A stretch of 64,000 nucleotides of DNA from Ectobius pallidus (Eukaryota; Arthropoda; Insecta; Blattodea; Ectobiidae): the NCBI GenBank assembly GCA_964059195.1, contig CAXKWD010000004.1, positions 121,368,043-121,432,042 of the forward strand. Reading direction: 5' to 3'. Below, in pieces: positions 1 to 10,135 of the stretch (position 1 is its first letter; each line of letters opens with the position of its first letter). The notes beneath the pieces are model-generated. The model did no database searches. It was not told the origin of the DNA and was given only the letters and a program-made list of their open reading frames with translations. Both the position numbers and the translations under genes were made by a program.

Positions 1-372
1 GGTGAAGAACCTGAGAAACTGGTCTCAGAACTGCCAGAACCAATACTGGAAGGTGATAGGCTAGAATCTATTGAAGAGGCGTGCAATAAAGCAATTATAA
101 AGATAAGAAACAGAGTAGAGAAGATAAAGTTGAAGAAACTTTCGTATAAAACATTGTGGGAACCTAACATCGGAGATTCGGTTTTGTTGAGGAATAAACC
201 TTTATCTAATGCTTCTAAGCGCTTAAATGTAAGATTGTTTTTATTGTACCATGGTCCGTATCATATAATAAATATATTTAATAATGTATGTTATGAATTG
301 TATGATCCAGTAAAAAAGAAAGTATTAGGAAGGTTTAACAAGAGTCAATTGAAAGAGTTTAAGAGTCAATAA
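1..372 (+). pseudogene. Gypsy-type integrase C-terminal end (partial)
   Basis: The frame is open from base 1 to a TAA at 370-372, so the 5' part lies outside the window. The translation has the C-terminal layout of LTR-retrotransposon integrases: an acidic linker, a basic helix, then a GDSVLLRNK-type segment that opens the SH3-like DNA-binding fold, a YHGPY core and a final GRFNKSQLKEF motif. In the family this domain binds viral-like cDNA and target DNA. The DD35E catalytic core is not in the window. It is too short to be classed as an intact gene. No neighbouring gag or pol of the same copy is present, and I could not match its downstream sequence to the LTR of the element at 2558-8748, so I treat it as another element. 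Confidence 0.75.
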
Positions 373-1984
373 CAATGTTAGTTGGAAATATTATGCATGT
401 ACTTGAGTAGTTTATTGCGCTATGCAGGATAAAATATAAATGAATGTACCATACGTGTATAAGGTTATTCAAACGATTAGGTGAACTATGTGACAAAAAC
501 ATACAAAGTGAAATAATATCACGTGAAAATGGAGAAAACACTAAATCGATTGTGTAAACTTAAGTGTTAAGTGAATCGTGACTTGAACGTTTAAATACTT
601 AAGTAATGAATTCTAAAATTACAATTTTGAAGAAATGAACTAGTTACATCATTATAGTACACTATTACATAATAGACATATATGAAACTGTTATTTTACA
701 GAGTTACAAAAGATCAAACATAAGATAGTATGATAATGTAGCATTATAGATAAGCATTGTATAGAAATAAGATGTTAACTAGAAACGGTAGTCAGGTGAA
801 CAAAAAGGTAACCCAGGTAAAATGTTGTGAATAGAGGAGAAAAGAGGAGGTACACTAAGGGTTGACCAGAACAGTAGAATTAAATTGTTACATGTTGAAC
901 TAGGAAATAAGCAAATTCAAGAAAATACAAAAATAAAGTCATAATAATGTATACTGGTAATTGAAGGAAAGAATGAATATTTGCCAAATATATCATCACC
1001 TACGATGACGAATATTTAACAACCATTCATTGGGCAGTATATGAGGAATTTTACTAGTCATTAAGATCTCATATTAGATTTCAATATAAGTATATATCTT
1101 TGTAAAATAATTTGGTAGTGCATGCGAATATAAGGTAGAACCAATGCCAGTTTTACATTAACCAGAAATCGGCTTAGAAAAGGAAGAGCCATAAAATCAA
1201 AACATTGGAGAAAAGGTATGAAGAGACTGGTAGAGTTTGAATGACAGTTCAATAAGTAGAGGATTTATGGCAAGGATTAAAGAAAATCCCATTAAGAGCA
1301 GTGGACTTCCTAACTATGTCTGACAAATAGAATAAGCAAGAAAGATTTAAGATAATTTTGTGAGACTTTACAATATTTTAATTAGTGGGGCGAGTCTATT
1401 TTAAAGCTAGCCAATAGAAAATAATTGCTTCTATTCTCAAGGCGAGAGTACCACGAGAATATAACCAATAAAATAATCAATATTATGTGGCTTAGCAAAG
1501 TTAGACTGTTTGTATGTAATATGTAAGTAGTCTGCAATTATAGTCGACAGACAGAAGTTCACCAGTCGTCACAGAGTGAAGTTGTGATATCATCATAGCA
1601 GACTAAAACCGTGAGTAATTGTTTAGGCTACAGAATGCCGTAGCAACTTAAATTAGTCAGATACGATGCGTCATATCGACATATTGAAAATAAAGACATT
1701 ACCTAGATAGCACGCGTAAATAGATCAAACTCAAAAACATTTACAAGACAGAATCGAATCACTTGGCTAGCTTGAATTAGGCTCCAATACATGTCAGGAT
1801 ATTTCATGTGAAAACTTTATTATGCAGTATACTTTTGTATCATTTAATATTCAATAAATGTGTTTGATAGTTAATGGACATCCTGTTGTCATCCTGTTCA
1901 TTATCGGTACGAATATTTGCCAACTCCCTGTGATAAGAGGTATGTGTCTCCGACTAAGCTGGTGTTAATTACATCGTGTGCAAT
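373..1984. other. Non-coding A+T-rich stretch, possible 3' end of element 1
   Basis: No coding signal on either strand. It follows the integrase end directly, so part of it is probably the 3' untranslated region and LTR of that element. An AATAAA lies at 1853-1858. I could not place an LTR start, polypurine tract or target duplication. Confidence 0.35.
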
Positions 1985-2218
1985 AATTATATCATCGGAA
2001 TTGAACCCACAACCCTGAGATAAAATTAAACAGTTACATATGATGAACTAAAAACTGTTGCATATGTGGCTTCTAATTGAGTGTGGCTAAATTAAACTGC
2101 TATATGCATGACTATTCAACTGTAGGGCAAATAAAAACCGTCATATACATGGCTCCCGAACTGCGAGGGGTAATGAACTGTTACATACACGTCCCCCAAT
2201 CATGTGGTGATTAGAACT
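1985..2218. repeat. Degenerate ~40-bp tandem repeat (about five units)
   Basis: A theme of the form CTGTTACATAcatGg...aacTGtGgg...taAtgaa recurs with unit starts near 2031, 2055 (short unit), 2097, 2138 and 2178, giving periods of about 24, 42, 41 and 40. Units are strongly diverged. The array runs into the start of the hAT exon 1 reading frame. Possible role: subterminal transposase-binding repeats of the hAT element, or a promoter-proximal minisatellite; neither is shown. Confidence 0.6.
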
Positions 2219-2504
2219 CCCACAATGTGCAAATATTGCAACATAAGAACAAACTGGGGGCAGAAGGATACATGTGAAAAGCACATGAAAAATTCAGAAC
2301 TTCACAAAAGGAAGAAAATAGAAAGTAAAAAGGGAGTGGAACGCCAAGTATCAATAACGGATTCGTTAACTTTGGCGAAAAGGTTGATGATCAAGAAAAA
2401 GGAGTTTGCAATGAATATGACCAAAGCGTTTATGGAGGCTAACACTGTACTTGAAAAATTAGATCATCCAAGCATCAGAGAATGGATGCACACATACATT
2501 GCAG
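2204..2504 (+). pseudogene. hAT-like transposase, exon 1 (CGGBP1-like BED-type finger)
   Basis: The frame starts at an ATG at 2204 and encodes about 100 residues. A C-x2-C...H-x5-H zinc finger (CKYC at residues 9-12, HMKNSELH further on) is followed by a segment of the kind seen in CGGBP1-like hAT-derived proteins (FAMNMTKAFMEAN, then IREWMHTYIAG). At 2504/2505 the sequence reads GCAG|GTAAAT, a good splice donor in phase 1. Joined to the acceptor at 8834/8835 the frame continues exactly as expected for this family. It is exon 1 of one transposase gene whose second exon is 6.3 kb away because a Gypsy element entered the intron. The ATG overlaps a tandem repeat, so the true start is uncertain. 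Downstream exon 2 is broken, so the gene is dead. Confidence 0.72.
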
Positions 2505-2557
2505 GTAAATATTTGTATTTAAAATTGGTTGGTTACTAAACTTATCCTTAAAGAGTT

Positions 2558-4232
2558 TGTAGTAGTTTGTATTAAGCTCCACATAATATAGTATGTAGGT
2601 GGTAAAAACAGGTAATTAATATGCATTTATCATGTACTTAAAACTGAATTAAAATAGCATTGCATAGAGATTCTCCAGGGTGTAGGCGGAAATTCTCTTT
2701 CCCACGGGGAGTAGCTTATACCTGGACTACAATAAATTTGGCGAACGTCATAACACTGAGTTTGTTCTTTGAGGGAAATAGCCGCTCTGGAAATACAAAG
2801 AGATTATAGCGAAGAGATATATACTGCATCAATAGAATGCGATATTACTTTAGTATTAAGCCATAAAACCTAAGTTCTACGGAAACAAATTAAGTACTTA
2901 CAGAGATGGTAAGATCGTAGTTTTAAGCTGTGAGATGTAAGATAAAGCATGATTTGCTTACTTGGAAGGAAGCTATGAATTAAATAAATGTGATTTCTAA
3001 ACTGTGATTTAAATGTGTAGGCACGGGCTATGAGAAGCTTTAGCAAGAGAAAATCAACTTATGTGTGAAAGTCGGCGTATTTTTTTGTTCAAAGAGCTGA
3101 CGATCTCATTGGCTAGCCTATTGTTATAACGATAGCCAATAATATCGTCAAGATTGTATGTAACCAATTAAAGTTTAAGGGAGGTGTGTATTTTTAAGAG
3201 AAAATACTCAGATGATTTTAGCTTGCATGGAGTGGAGATATCACTCTGTCACCAGTTTTCGATCGGATAGGATGTAAATCGACGTCACTCTGTTATTAGG
3301 TATTGATCAAGTAGGATGTAAATCGACATCACTCTGAACTGTAACTTCAATCGGGAGAGTCTGAATTCCCAGCTCCATACGATGGAGAACTTTGTTATCA
3401 TGTGTGTGTTATGACAGTAAGGGCAGCTGAAGTAAAAATAACTAAGTGTTTATAGGCATTGGGAGTGCTTATATGCGTACTACCCGTAGAGTCGCAAGTA
3501 AAATAGTTAGCATAGAAGTGTACCACAAGGTATGCAGTGGATTAGGCTCAATGTGGCCTAAGTATAGTTAGACACAAATGAATGACGAAACATAACCATT
3601 TAGATCGCAATTCTGAGATCACTAAAGATCTCGCACGAAATCTGTGCCGATGAGACCGTTACTCTCTAGAGAGAGACATGCTATTGCGCGAGAGAGAGAG
3701 GTAGATTGGCCTTTACAAATAGAGAGGGAGGTACTGTTGTGCGAGAGAGATAGTTAACAGGCCAATCGACGCTACAGTCCCCACGAAAACGTAATGCAAT
3801 GACTTAGGCAAACGGCATAGATATCGCGCGGGAACTATATGTTCATACTACTCCCAGGATACTTATTACGAGTGTTTTGTGATTCTGTCTTATCAGTGTA
3901 CTATTCTGGTGAACAAAATAAATCACAGGTTGTGTTGTATTAGAGTGAACAAGGTATGAGTAATCATTTCTGAGGTGACCTTCATTAATTCCCTGAGTTG
4001 ACTGTCTCCTTGAGGATAGATGATCTACAGTGCTCCACGACCGACAGCTTCCGGGAAGGCAGTGATTGGGGAGATAAAAATGGGGAATAAATTTTGCTGT
4101 AAGTACCCCTAGGCTGCTTAAGGCTGGCACCTTGAGGAACTACCCATTTAAATCCCTCAAGTAAACAGCTACAAGTGGATTCCCAAGTAGGGGGCTTCAA
4201 TAATTAATCAAACCACCTAAGAACCCGCTACA
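2558..4232 (+). repeat. 5' LTR of the Gypsy element (1675 bp)
   Basis: Bounded by TGTAG at 2558 (after the AGTT duplication) and CTACA at 4232, just ahead of the primer-binding site. Its last ~134 bp recur at 8616-8748 at about 95% identity. It holds a 44-bp tandem repeat and AG-rich tracts near 3661-3750. The length is unusual but fits some insect Gypsy groups. The start is set only by the TGTAG/CTACA and AGTT match. Confidence 0.6.
3242..3336. repeat. 44-bp tandem repeat inside the LTR (2.2 units)
   Basis: The motif CACTCTG recurs at 3242, 3286 and 3330, and GGATGTAAATCGAC at 3270 and 3314, an exact 44-bp period. Units differ at several bases. Repeats in this part of an LTR often act as enhancer-like elements; here that is only a possibility. 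Confidence 0.75.
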
Positions 4233-4234
4233 AG

Positions 4235-4260
4235 TGGCACCCATAAGCGCGGGGCTCGAA
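4235..4260 (+). other. Degenerate tRNA-Lys primer-binding site
   Basis: Two bases after the LTR end the sequence reads TGGCACCCA...GGGGCTCGAA. Insect tRNA-Lys 3' ends pair with TGGCGCCCAACGTGGGG followed by CTCGAA. The window copy matches both ends and differs in the middle, so it looks like a decayed priming site for reverse transcription. Confidence 0.6.
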
Positions 4261-4953
4261 GAGAAGACTTCAAGAGAAGGTTTAAAGAGAGGCAAAAAGA
4301 ATAGAAGAAGATAGACAATATTGGGAACTACAATTGAGCGCCAATCTTCATAGCAGAGATGGAAACCCAGAAGGCAGCGACGAAGATGATGAAGAATGGA
4401 GACACCAGGAAAGTCAACAATGAACGAAGAGGAACGTGGTATGACGGAAGCTTCGAGGGACAGCACCAACCAAAGATAAGATCCAAAATGCATATGTGTG
4501 TTGATAACTCTTAAATAAATAATAATAACAGTTGTTTAAAGTTTATTGCAAATAAAACAGTTAAATAAATAAATAATAATTGAATTTTGAAGTTAAAACA
4601 TTGTGAGTTGATATAAAATTAGAACAATTGCGAAAGCAAATCAGTAGATATCAGCACTCAACGCAATAGGCGAGGATATTAAAAAAAAGTTTTGTAAAGG
4701 CTATATTTTGTCCTGTAGCATGCAGATTTTTGTATTGTGTAGTTAGTCATACAAAGGGCTATATTTTGTTCTGTTGCATGCTGATTTTTTGTGTGTTGTG
4801 TGACTAGTTGTAAGAAGGGTTGCGTGAACGTAAGTACATGAGAGTTAGAAGTGGACGTAAAACACAAGCAAAAATGGAGTGTGATTTAGATCTCGGAGGG
4901 GGGCAAAACTTTTTTAGTCAAGAACCTGAAAGCAATGTAGAAAATATTATAGA
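4261..4953 (+). other. Leader between primer site and gag
   Basis: Non-coding leader of the Gypsy element, starting purine-rich. Two related AAGGGCTATATTTTGT-like blocks (4692-4715 and 4753-4770) recur, each followed by GCATGCtGATTTTT-type sequence, so there is a short internal duplication. No gene is seen. Confidence 0.5.
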
Positions 4954-6923
4954 TTGTCAGAAAGTAATTCTTTAGAAAGTAGAACACCTGACGGGTGTGA
5001 GGTTGTTGAACAGGCAAGTAGGACCACTGGGGAAGTTATTGAAAACGAGATTAGTGCTAGCAATGACCTAGAAAGAAATTCTGAAGACCCTGTAATAAAT
5101 ACTAATGTTGTCATGCCAACAAGTGTAGAGTCTATGTTTGCTCACCTTTTAGGGGAAATGAGGGCTCAGTCCAAGGAAAATAAAGAATTAACTCAACAAT
5201 ATAAACTGAACAATGAGGAGACGATGAAAAATATAAAGGATGAAATTGAAGCTGCTAATGAGAAGATTAATAATACGATTAAGGCTAGTAATGAACAGGC
5301 TAAAAGGAATTACGAGAAACTGGAGCAGAGAATTACGCAGGCTAGTAGGGAAACAGATGAGAAATTTCAGAAAATGTTAGAGAAATTAGATGATAAAATA
5401 GGCATTCAAGACAAGAAATGTAAAGAGAGAGTTAGGCATGAAATTAAAGTAGTTGAGGAAGAGATAAATAAAGCTGAGGCCAGCATGAATAAAAACGTGG
5501 AAGTGAAAGTAGATAACCTTAAGGGGGAGATTATGAATAAATTATCTGAGGTAGGTTCAGGCATTGAGAAGGTTAAAGATAAAACAGCTGAGCTATCTAA
5601 AAGGGTACTAGAGGCAGAGAAGGCCATAAAAGGATCTAGACAGGAAATGCAGGCAGAAGTAATGAGAAAAGTCAAGCAGATAGAGGATAAATTGAATAAA
5701 GATGTTGCAGGAATAAGTAAGGAAATATCATGCATATCGAGGGAGGCGTGTAGTGTAAGGTCACGGGAAAGCAGTATCCAGAATGACGTCATGTCGGGTG
5801 ATCATGCTGTAATTCAGAATGAGGAAAATAACGTCACGAGAGGGTCAACTGAAAATATGACCAACGGGAATATGTTTGTGGCGGGCCCGAGTTCTGACGT
5901 CACACAGGTTACTGCTGGACCAAATGAGAGTTTAGGGATGTTTGCAGGCGGTAATGACAAGACTCACGTAAATGGTTTATTGTTTAACGAGGTCACTTTA
6001 CCAAACTACGCAGAAAATGCTAGTCAGACACCACAAGCTTTTCTGAGATGTATGGATGAGTATTTTTTCCTAAAACATGTACCAGAGCAATATAAGATGC
6101 TTATGATTTCGCGGGCATTACGTCACAAGGCAAAAGTTTGGTTTGACCTGACAATAGGCCCAAGCTGCACGTACGAAAGGTTCAAGGAATTATTTGTAGA
6201 CCGGTATTGGGGAGAAAACAAGAAAGCAGAAGTCAGGATTGAACTGTATAATGGACGTTATAAGCCTACGGGAAATACTTCATTAATAGATTACTTTGTA
6301 ACCATGGTCGGACGGGCGAGATTGCTCGAGCCTTGTTTAAATGAGAAATCGATTATACATCTAATCCTAAGGCATTTTGAGCCGAAGATTCACAATGTTC
6401 TTGCTGTAGCAAATCTAACGACATATAGTCGTGCCATTGAAGTCTTATCTAGTTTCAATGCGAGTGCAAGGCGTGACAGTGAGGAAAATAGATTCACCAG
6501 GCCGAGGGATACGAACTCAGGACCAAGGAACAGGACGGATGGAGACGGTAGAAATAACGGTCCGTATTACTCTTCACGAAATATGGACAGGAACCGGGAT
6601 GCGAATTATGGTAACCAGTTTTGAGGCAGAATCGTGGATCGAATGAAAACAATAACAACACAAGAGAAAGACAAGTGAATAATATTGAATTTTCAGAAGG
6701 CGTACCATATGTCAGGAGAAATAATGGAAGCTTTCGCGGAAGGGGAGGATTTCGTAGAGACAGCAGGAATGCAAGTCAACATGCCCATGAAAACACGGAA
6801 CTTGCAAATAACCAGTCAGACGGAAGAGATTTAAAGCCGCAGGCAATAGTATACGAGTCGAGGAACGTAAACCCAAACGAAAGCAGACAGACAGGGAGGG
6901 TTAACGACCCGTTAAACTGTTAA
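4954..6923 (+). pseudogene. gag-like protein of the Gypsy element (one frame change)
   Basis: The frame 4954-6624 gives 556 residues. Residues about 60-270 are a long heptad-rich coiled coil (K/E-rich). Residues about 330-500 match the retrotransposon gag capsid-type domain (AFLRCMDEYFFLKHVPEQY, then AKVWFDLTIGPSCTYERFKE). The tail is rich in R, N, G and D. At 6619-6624 the frame closes at TGA, but the same kind of residues continue in the -1 frame (about 6621-6923) with a FRGRGGFRRD RGG-like stretch, expected of a nucleocapsid-like RNA-binding tail. The frame change falls in AGTTTTGA; it could be a single-base deletion or a real frameshift site. No CCHC knuckle is visible. Confidence 0.75.
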
Positions 6924-6979
6924 GTGGCTTACCTGCGAGCCCATGTAATGTCATGAAAGCGACCTATAGATAATTAGGC

Positions 6980-8615
6980 CTTGAGGACTCATATGTTGGG
7001 AGCGAGAATGAGGCGCAATGCACTGAGAATAAAAATCAGGAGATAGAAGAAAATTGTAAGGAAAATAATGACAAAATTAGTGTTCAAAGACCACCAATGG
7101 TTAAAGCAAGAATAGGGTGTGTAGAGATAGGCATTATGATTGACACAGGGTCAACGTATTCTATAATGGGAGAGAGATTTTATGAATTGTTAAAGGAGAA
7201 TAAAGTAAAATTGCAGGAACTTGCTGTACAAAATGTATACTGCATGGCAGCTATTGGGGCGCGCAGGCATAAGATAGATCGTCAAGGTGATAGCAGTAAA
7301 ACTAAGTGACCATATGTTTGAGCTCTATTTCTTAACTGTGAAGAATTTAACAAATAATTTGATTATGGGTTGTGACTCTTTGACGGACCTCAGAAGTAAA
7401 ATTGATTTTGAAAAAAATTATATTGAAATTATGACTGAAACTGATAAACTTGTACGCGTGCCACTTATTGAAGAGGAAAGGGTAGTAAGAGGGGAACAAG
7501 GCCTCGCAGGGGTAACGGACCTGTTAGAAGAGTCATTTATTATTGAGAACGTCGAAGTGTCAGAACACACCCGTGCCTACGAGTATAATGAGGGCAGCGT
7601 GACTATAATGCACAACTGTGAAAACGATGAGTATAATGATGATAGTGCAGAGGACACGTATCATATGATGGGGAGTGGAGAATGCAGCGGCATTTCCGAA
7701 AGTATAGTTTCTGACAACAATGCATCAGAACAATACGAGGCGCGCATACAAGTGATAGATGTGGAAGAAGGTATGAGTCATGCGGAAGGTGTGAGTATCG
7801 AGGAAGTATTATGGAAAAATGTAAAAGAGGTACCATCACTGACCCATAATCAGAGAGAAGAATTATATGCAATACTAATTAAGAATAAACCGGTATACAG
7901 CCGAACAGCTGGGCTCTGTAATATTTACCAACACAGTTTGAAAATGAGAAGGTCCCTGACTTTAAATATAAAAGTCGCCAGGTGCCTCTACAAATGCAGA
8001 AGAGTTCAGATGAATTAATAAACGAAATGCTTAAAGACAGGATAATAGAAATATCTAACTCTACACATATCAGCCCTATCTGCTGCGTAAAGAAGCGGTG
8101 TGGGAAGTTACGCTTAACTTTGGACAGTCGACGGATAAATTCTTATATCGAGCCGGACCAGTTCCGTGCCGAGCCGATAGATGACTTATTAGCCAGAATG
8201 GGCGAATCTAAATATTTTACCAGTCTAGATCTTACTAGCGGATATTAGCAAATTAGTTTAAGGGAAGAAGACAGGAAATATTGTGCATTCTTACATGGAG
8301 GCGTCTGCGCGTTCGGTATTAAGACGTCTGGTAGTGCATTGTTGCGTGCTCTCCGACATATGTTTCCGGAAGGGGTAGGCTCTAACGTGACCATGTGTGT
8401 AGACGATTTTTTATGCCATACGAGGACTTTCGAGGAACATTTAGAACAATTGGATATGGTACTTAGTACATTCAGAAAATATGGGATGACAATAAACCCA
8501 GGAAAAATGAATTTGATGAAAAGCGAAGTGCGCTTTCTCGGTTACATTATTACAGAGAAAGGTGTCAAAGCTGATCCTGAGCGGGTGGCGGCGATACAGG
8601 TGTTGCCCAGGCCAC
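6980..8615 (+). pseudogene. pol remnant: protease and reverse transcriptase
   Basis: Protease: an open frame from 6980 to 7309 contains the DTGST active-site motif near 7142. A frameshift near 7290 moves the rest of the protease and an acidic linker to another frame (7287-7945). A further shift near 7945 leads into reverse transcriptase (to 8615). RT shows the SLDLTSGY segment, a TAG at 8246-8248 where the family has Trp (TGG to TAG), and the catalytic VDDF box near 8400, so the catalytic Asp pair survives. The frame ends abruptly at 8615 where the LTR remnant begins; RNase H and integrase are absent. Role in the family: protein processing and cDNA synthesis. Confidence 0.8.
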
Positions 8616-8748
8616 GTAAGTACCCCTAGGATGCTTAAGGCTGGTGCCTTGAGGAATTACCCATTTAAATCCCCCAAGTAAACAGCTACAAGTGGATTCC
8701 AAGTAGGGGGCTTGAATAATTAATCAAACCACCTAAGAACCCGCTACA
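8616..8748 (+). repeat. 3' LTR remnant (last 133 bp)
   Basis: Matches 4099-4232 at roughly 95% (about seven differences, one of them a single-base gap). It is joined without any gap to RT coding sequence. The break point shows GT in both parents (…cacGT|AAGTACC), a possible 2-bp microhomology. Ends CTACA followed by the AGTT target duplication. Confidence 0.75.
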
Positions 8749-8834
8749 AGTTTACACTATTAATGTTTAGGCCTGTTGTTGTTATTATTATTACTACAGT
8801 ATTATGTTTTTATTATGCACTTAATTCCTTTCAG

Positions 8835-10135
8835 GAACTGGAGACCTACCTCAGGCAGAAACTTGTCGACAGAATTACATCCCTGCAGTAAAGGATGATT
8901 ATGAAAATAAAATGAAGGAAGCAGTAGTTAACAGGAACATTATTATTCGGTGTGATGAAACAACGAATAGAAAAGTCAAAGTTGTACAGTATTTATTATT
9001 CTGTTTCGTCTGCTCCCTACTGGTTCTTCTCCTTCGAAGTTATATTGTGCTAGTGTTGTTGAACTTGAAAACACAACTCGAGCACTTGCTGTCAAGCCTT
9101 GGTAAATGCCATTACCAAGTATTCTGTGCCTTACAGTTATATCGTTGGCATTTCAACAGATTCTGCAAGATACATGACAAAACGTGTCGAAACTCTGAAG
9201 GGATTGACTTCTGATGGTGATGACTTAATTCATGTGCAGTGTTGGGCACATAAATTGGACCTAATTGTGAAACTTGTTCCAGATAACTTATATCAAGTCT
9301 CAGTAGGTGTACTTCAACGACGAAGAAAGCATTCAAAAACGCCAGAAAGCACAAGCATCTGTACCACAGTTTTCTGTGGCAAAATAATGGATCTAAAGAA
9401 GCTAAATCGTTTCCTGCTCCTGTGCTGAACCACTGGGGTTCCTAGATGTCTTCAGTAGAGTATGTGTGCGAATATTTTACTGACCTTGTAGAATATTTCA
9501 GTCAACTAGATGATTCGAACTGTGCAGTTTCGTACTTTCGGGACCTCATAAGTAATGAGAAGAGAGGGACTTTCTTTGAGGCTGTCTTTGTACAAGCACA
9601 TTTTGTAAAAACTGCCCATCTAATCACATACAGTTAACTCCCTCTAGTCCGGGCTCGGATGGTTCGGCCGCCTGGTGGTCCGGCTGACTTCTTGGAATAA
9701 GCCATCTGCCCGCGGAAGGGTTTTTCACAGCAATAATCAACTAAAATAAACATGTCTGTTTAGTTATGTCGAGGAACAGGCTGCCACATCAGCTGTCGAT
9801 GTAATGTTCATGAAGAAGTGGCGTGATTTTGCTTTCAAGAAAACAGTTCAACTAAAAAAGCAGAAGAAAATAACAGATTTCTTTTAATTTTGAAATTGTA
9901 ATTGTTGTAACTAAATTAATTTATGGGTAAGTACGCTTTAAAAAATCGACAAAACCATTTTAAAAGTTGATTTTTTGCTTTAATAGGTTATACTATATGT
10001 GTTTAAAAGACTGCCAGATGGTCCGGCCATTTTTTAATCCGGTCGAGGGTCCGGTCCCGGGGTGGCCGCATTAGAGGGAGCCTACTGTATCTTGAAGGGA
10101 GTGAGTATCCAACCGCTCACAAATTTATCCCTTGA
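8835..10135 (+). pseudogene. hAT-like transposase, exon 2 (broken)
   Basis: Begins after a CCTTTCAG acceptor. The frame continues exon 1 with a GDLPQAETC-type segment and QNYIPAVKDDYENK, then CDETTN, the first conserved Asp of the catalytic core. Two frameshifts follow before STDSARYMTK, and HVQCWAHKLDLIVK is recognisable, typical of the CGGBP1-like hAT group. Another shift leads to KKAFKNAR and a NHWGS-stop-MSSVEYVCEYF stretch, where TAG at 9443-9445 replaces the family's Trp. A Tigger-like element splits the frame at 9629; the frame resumes at 10088. Sequence after 10135 was not recognised. Role in the family: DNA cutting and joining during cut-and-paste transposition. Confidence 0.75.
9631..10087 (+). 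mobile_element. Non-autonomous Tigger/pogo-like element
   Basis: The ends are CAGTTAACTCCCTCTAGTCC and, at the right, ...GAGGGAGCCTACTG, with a TA duplication at 9629-9630 and 10088-10089. A short relic of the transposase C-terminus is visible (MKKWRDFAFKK, then KKITDFF just before a stop near 9886), as in pogo/Tigger proteins. Second-strand Tigger-like GGTCCGG blocks lie near both ends. It sits in the hAT reading frame; removing it and one TA brings the frame back. Confidence 0.85.

Larger units (their letters stand above)
2558..8748 (+). mobile_element. Gypsy-type LTR retrotransposon, internally deleted
   Basis: The 5' LTR starts with TGTAG at 2558 and the 3' end reads CTACA at 8748, a matching 5-bp inverted pair. 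The 4-bp target duplication AGTT is present at 2554-2557 and 8749-8752. Between them are a primer-binding site (4235), a leader, gag (4954-6923) and pol from protease to reverse transcriptase (6980-8615). RNase H, integrase and most of the 3' LTR are missing; only the last 133 bp of the 3' LTR remain, fused directly to RT. The long LTR and the tRNA-Lys-like primer site recall the Osvaldo/Ulysses group, but this placement is an inference. Many frameshifts and a stop make it inactive. Confidence 0.78.
2505..8834 (+). other. Intron of the hAT gene, enlarged by a Gypsy insertion
   Basis: The donor is GTAAAT at 2505 and the acceptor is CCTTTCAG ending at 8834. Taking out the Gypsy element (2558-8748) and one AGTT copy leaves an intron of about 135 bp, a normal insect size, with a pyrimidine-rich end. 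Splicing in phase 1 keeps the transposase frame open across the junction (…YIAG, then a GDLP-type continuation). Confidence 0.68.

Noticed and set aside
2204..2539. Stand-alone CGGBP1-like host gene
   Set aside because: The donor at 2505 and matching acceptor at 8834 make it exon 1 of a broken hAT transposase. Residues after 2504 are intron read-through.
3180..3200. LTR start after a polypurine-like AAGGGAGGTG
   Set aside because: No target duplication or inverted match; TGTAG at 2558 with AGTT fits better.
3661..3760. Functional GAGA-factor site cluster
   Set aside because: AG-rich tracts inside an LTR; could bind such factors, but nothing beyond composition supports it.
5406..5792. Minus-strand frame opposite gag
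   Set aside because: Ser/Leu-rich shadow of the K/E-rich coiled coil on the other strand.
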